This document shows, in pieces, positions 5,807-7,692 of a DNA stretch of 7,692 nt (positions within the stretch are counted from its first letter, which is position 1; every line of letters starts with the position of its first letter). The position numbers and the translations under genes were made by a program. Below the pieces are notes generated by a model that was not told the DNA's origin, made no database searches, and saw only the letters and a list, made by a program, of their open reading frames with translations. The DNA lies in NCBI GenBank assembly GCA_017549085.1, contig JAFYVO010000079.1:1-7692 (forward strand), given 5' to 3'. This DNA is from Thermoguttaceae bacterium. Lineage in GTDB: Bacteria > Planctomycetota > Planctomycetia > Pirellulales > Thermoguttaceae.

Positions 5807-5841
5807 TTGCATTCTGCGTCGACATAGAGTAACATTGTAAA
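5807..5841 (+). promoter_or_regulatory. Candidate promoter and autoregulatory operator of the blaI-like gene
   Basis: TTGCAT (5807-5812), a 17-base spacer and TAACAT (5830-5835) give a moderate promoter. The -10 is part of TAACATTGTAAA (5830-5841), which resembles BlaI/MecI operators of the TTACATATGTAA kind but lacks one central base. A perfect TTGACA (5784-5789) lies further upstream but has no good -10 at the right distance. The start would be near 5842, giving a leader of about 155 bases. Confidence 0.35.
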
Positions 5842-5858
5842 TAGAGGCGATAGAGTTT

Positions 5859-5896
5859 CGACGGGGACGTTCGCGCCGCAACGTTACAAGACGTCG
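5859..5896 (+). other. Possible stem-loop in the leader of the blaI-like mRNA
   Basis: CGACG (5859-5863) pairs with CGTCG (5892-5896), and within it ACGTT (5867-5871) pairs with AACGT (5880-5884) around an 8-base loop. GGCGA (5846-5850) and TCGCC (5894-5898) offer an alternative outer pairing. There is no following T-tract, so it is not a terminator. Short complementary runs are frequent in such CG-rich sequence. Confidence 0.3.
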
Positions 5897-5998
5897 CCGA
5901 CCAGTTCGTTCCTTTCGAGACGAATCCCTTTTTACGCTCGATACGATTTTCGCGATTTCGAGCCCTACCGCAACCTTTTAACGCTAAGGAAAACCGTT

Positions 5999-6481
5999 AT
6001 GGCGAAAGCTCAAGGCCGAAAATGCGCTAAAGCGCAAGCCGTCAACAAAGAATACGTTTCCCTTTCTCCCGCCGAACGCGAAGTCATCGCCGTTCTTTGG
6101 GCCGCCGAACGTCCGATGAAGGCTTCCGAAGTCGCCGACGAATTGGAAAAAACGACCGGCTGGCGTTTGAGTACGACGCGCACCTTCCTGAAACGCCTCG
6201 TTACCAAAGGCGCCGTCGAAATTCGCAATCTCCCCGCCGAACGCGCCGCCGTTTACGTCCCGATTCTCGACGACGCCGACGTCCGCGTCGCCGAAGCTCA
6301 ATCGACCCTGCAAAAATACTTCGACGGCAAACTTTGCGGTTTGCTGAGCTGCTTCATCGAACGCAAAAGCGTTTCCGACGCCGAATTGCGCCAACTGCAC
6401 GAAGTTATCGCGCAAGAGTTGGAAGCCAAACCGGCGGCGACCAAGTGCGCTTCGAAGGGCGGCTGCAAAAAACGCAAGTAA
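5999..6481 (+). CDS. blaI: BlaI/MecI/CopY-type winged-helix transcriptional repressor
   Basis: A 160-residue protein. The core LSPAEREVIAVLW (22-34), followed by SEVADEL (43-49), STTRTFLKRLVTKGAVE (58-74) and YVPIL (86-90), is the winged-helix DNA-binding domain of the BlaI family; residues about 92-142 are the dimerising helices. Family members repress their targets as dimers until cut by, or signalled to by, a BlaR1-type M56 membrane protein, or, in CopY, until metal loading changes. The M56-like gene at 6872 is the likely partner. Unlike short BlaI proteins it has Lys-rich ends and five Cys: C9, C113, C118, C150 and C156, with CASKGGC (150-156) at the tail. No clear copy of the staphylococcal Asn-Phe cleavage site is seen. 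The ATG at 5999 has TAAGGA (5985-5990) 8 bases upstream, a strong site. A terminator follows directly, so it appears to be monocistronic. Confidence 0.9.
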   Translation: MAKAQGRKCAKAQAVNKEYVSLSPAEREVIAVLWAAERPMKASEVADELEKTTGWRLSTTRTFLKRLVTKGAVEIRNLPAERAAVYVPILDDADVRVAEAQSTLQKYFDGKLCGLLSCFIERKSVSDAELRQLHEVIAQELEAKPAATKCASKGGCKKRK

Positions 6482-6511
6482 TCTCGGACGGTAAAAAATC
6501 GCGAAAATCGG

Positions 6512-6544
6512 AGGCGCGACCTTAGCGCCGCGCCTTCTTTTTTT
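6512..6544 (+). terminator. Intrinsic terminator of the blaI-like gene
   Basis: AGGCGCG (6512-6518) pairs perfectly with CGCGCCT (6529-6535), with a 10-base loop, and seven T follow at 6538-6544. It starts 30 bases after the stop codon, so most repressor transcripts should end before the M56-like gene. Confidence 0.85.
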
Positions 6545-6642
6545 GGGAGTCGAAACAGAAACGCTCTTTCCGCGGGCGTCGTGTTCGCTCTCCTATTTTT
6601 ACCGACGCGTTTTCGTTCGTTTTGTCCTGTTTCGTCGTTTTT

Positions 6643-6667
6643 AACGTTCGGCGCGGGAGCGTTTTTT
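6643..6667 (+). terminator. Second, weaker terminator-like hairpin
   Basis: AACGTTC (6643-6649) pairs with GAGCGTT (6657-6663) with one G-T pair and a 7-base loop. The T-run 6662-6667 overlaps the stem end. It may back up the terminator at 6512-6544. Confidence 0.45.
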
Positions 6668-6695
6668 GCAAACTATTACTGTTACAGCATTTAAC
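6666..6695 (+). promoter_or_regulatory. Weak candidate promoter for the M56-like gene
   Basis: TTGCAA (6666-6671), an 18-base spacer and TTTAAC (6690-6695) each match four of six consensus bases. The spacer contains the palindrome CTGTTACAG (6679-6687), which could be an operator. The separate transcription unit makes a promoter in this gap necessary, but its exact place is uncertain. Confidence 0.25.
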
Positions 6696-6871
6696 ACTAC
6701 CGTTTTCATCGTCGATTTCCTTATATCGCAAGGCAAGAACGGCGTTTCAGACCAACGCGTCCTTTTGTTTCGCCGTCCGTCCTATAAATCGCGTCGTTTT
6801 CCCGTTTCGACGGCGTTTCTCGACGTTTCCGCCCTTATTCGACGCGTCCCCGCGTCGTTGCGAGGATACCG

Positions 6872-7692
6872 ATGCTCGAATTTCTTTGTTATTTAGCGTC
6901 GCAAACGTTGCGCGGTTCCTTTTACATCGTCTTCATGCTGACGTTGCAATATCTTCTGCGCAATCGCCTTTCGCCCCGCGTTCGCGCGACGTTATGGGCG
7001 CCCCTTTTGATCGCGCTTTTGGCGCCGCGACTTTGCGTCGTTCGCGTCCCGGTCTCGCAACCGGTCGAAACGACCGTCGTCGACGCGCTCGAACAAACGC
7101 GCGCCGCGTTGACGTCCGACGTCGTTAAATCGGCGCCGGAGTTCGGGCTTCGTCGCGTCGACGGACGCTCCGTCGTTTACCTGCCGCCGAAGTCGTTCGA
7201 TACGGGCCCGTTCAAGACGGTCGCGCCGCCGTTCGAAAAGCCTTCGCCAGAAAGCGCTTGGGACGGCGACGCCGAAGCCGACGTTTGGGAAGCCGAAACG
7301 AACGAGGAAATCGCTCCGGGTCTCGCCGACGCCGACGTTTTCTCGCAAGAGATCGCCGACGCGCCCCTTCCCGAAACGCCGACTACGATAGAGACGGCGG
7401 AAATTCCCGCGCCGACCTTCGAAAATTTCTTCGAACAGCCGTTTGAAGAAGCGCCGAAACTCGCCGCCGTCGAGGCGACGCCCCCAACCGCCGTCGAAAC
7501 GCCGGAACTCGCCGCGGCGCCCGTTTCGACCGCCGCTTCGTCGTCCACCGACGGCGTTCGTTCCGGTTGGTTCCAATTTTTTGAAGTCGCCGCGTTCGTT
7601 TTCCTCGCGGTTTGGGCGTTCGGTCTCGTCGTCGCGTTCGTTTATCTCGTTCGCTCGGCGGACGTTTGCCGACGTTGGATTCAATTCTCGGC
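6872..7692 (+). CDS. N-terminal part of a BlaR1/M56-like membrane protein (runs off the window)
   Basis: From ATG 6872 the frame is open for 273 codons to the window end, with codon use like the other genes; GAGGA (6862-6866) is 5 bases upstream. The N-terminus, with SQTLRGSFYIVFMLTLQYLL (10-29), NRLSPRVRATLW (31-42) and LLIALLAPRL (45-54), has the two-helix start of BlaR1/MecR1-type M56 proteins, in which a helix is followed by xRLSPxxRxxLW and a second helix. A third helix lies at about 238-260. Between helices 2 and 3 is an unusually long soluble stretch (about 60-235), where staphylococcal BlaR1 has a much shorter loop. Residues 118-229 hold 25 Asp/Glu and only two Lys/Arg and are rich in Pro, Ala and Thr. 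The metallopeptidase HExxH motif would lie beyond the window, so activity cannot be judged. The repressor gene just upstream supports a sensor/repressor pair. Confidence 0.78.
   Translation, partial: MLEFLCYLASQTLRGSFYIVFMLTLQYLLRNRLSPRVRATLWAPLLIALLAPRLCVVRVPVSQPVETTVVDALEQTRAALTSDVVKSAPEFGLRRVDGRSVVYLPPKSFDTGPFKTVAPPFEKPSPESAWDGDAEADVWEAETNEEIAPGLADADVFSQEIADAPLPETPTTIETAEIPAPTFENFFEQPFEEAPKLAAVEATPPTAVETPELAAAPVSTAASSSTDGVRSGWFQFFEVAAFVFLAVWAFGLVVAFVYLVRSADVCRRWIQFS

Larger units (their letters stand above)
6545..6871 (+). other. 327-base intergenic region between repressor and M56-like genes
   Basis: No convincing gene is seen here. It contains a pyrimidine-rich stretch (about 6590-6642), a second terminator-like hairpin (6643-6667), an AT-richer patch (6666-6730) with a candidate promoter, and TATAAA at 6783-6788 without a good -35. 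A TTG-started frame at 6666-6896 has GGGAG 6 bases upstream, but its codon use (ACT, ACA, GCA, ATA, TCA) is unlike the neighbours and it overlaps the next gene, so it is not called. Confidence 0.6.

Noticed and set aside
5784..5812. Promoter using the perfect TTGACA at 5784-5789
   Set aside because: At 16-18 bases downstream there is only CTTGCAT, a poor -10; the pair at 5807 and 5830 is better, though both are uncertain.
6666..6896. Small TTG-started frame with GGGAG 6 bases upstream
   Set aside because: Codon use is unlike the neighbours, it overlaps the next gene's start, and the GGGAG lies in a terminator-like hairpin. Kept only as a remote possibility.
6992..7684. Minus-strand open frame opposite the M56-like gene
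   Set aside because: The plus frame from 6872 has a ribosome site, family-like membrane segments and normal codon use; the minus frame is Arg/Gly/Phe-rich shadow.

Overview
The window looks like chromosome from a planctomycete. The main evidence is a DUF1559 protein with a type IV pilin-like N-terminus (a family strongly expanded in Planctomycetes), together with a BlaI-like repressor and a BlaR1/M56-like membrane protein. The start of the window also carries what may be the tail of a DUF1080-type protein. Codon use is strongly biased to NCG and other CpG-containing codons, while promoters lie in short AT-rich islands. Assignment to a particular planctomycete family is not possible from this sequence alone. 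All supported genes lie on the + strand.

Layout: (1) 2-160 is the C-terminal end of a gene that starts outside the window, possibly a 3-keto-disaccharide hydrolase/DUF1080 protein, followed by a hairpin terminator. (2) 223-471 is an AT-rich control region with a near-consensus sigma70-type promoter flanked by two TTAG-N6-CTAA palindromes whose centres are 52 bp apart. It drives a DUF1559 prepilin-like gene (472-1524) that ends in its own terminator. (3) 1728-3119 encodes a four-helix PepSY-TM protein (iron-regulated membrane protein/reductase type) with a Gly/Lys-rich insertion in its extracytoplasmic domain, followed by a strong terminator. (4) 3404-5729 is a tightly coupled three-gene operon with two ATGA start/stop overlaps: a hot-dog acyl-CoA thioesterase, a FecE/BtuD-like ABC ATPase and a FecCD/BtuC-like permease. 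No substrate-binding protein gene is present. (5) 5999-6481 encodes a BlaI/MecI-type winged-helix repressor with Cys/Lys-rich ends, preceded by a long leader and followed by a terminator. (6) 6872 to the window end is the N-terminal part of a BlaR1/M56-like protein, with a very long acidic, Pro-rich stretch between its second and third membrane segments. It is separated from the repressor gene by 390 bases holding one strong and one weak hairpin terminator.

How the genes may work together (inference): the PepSY-TM protein and the FecE/FecCD importer both suggest uptake and reduction of iron chelates, haem or a corrinoid, but they are in separate transcription units. The repressor and the M56 protein are a likely sensor/repressor pair of the BlaR1/BlaI type, here apparently transcribed separately. 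The features most worth a second look are the twin palindromes around the DUF1559 promoter, the low-complexity insertions of opposite charge in the two membrane proteins, and the repeated terminator right arms.
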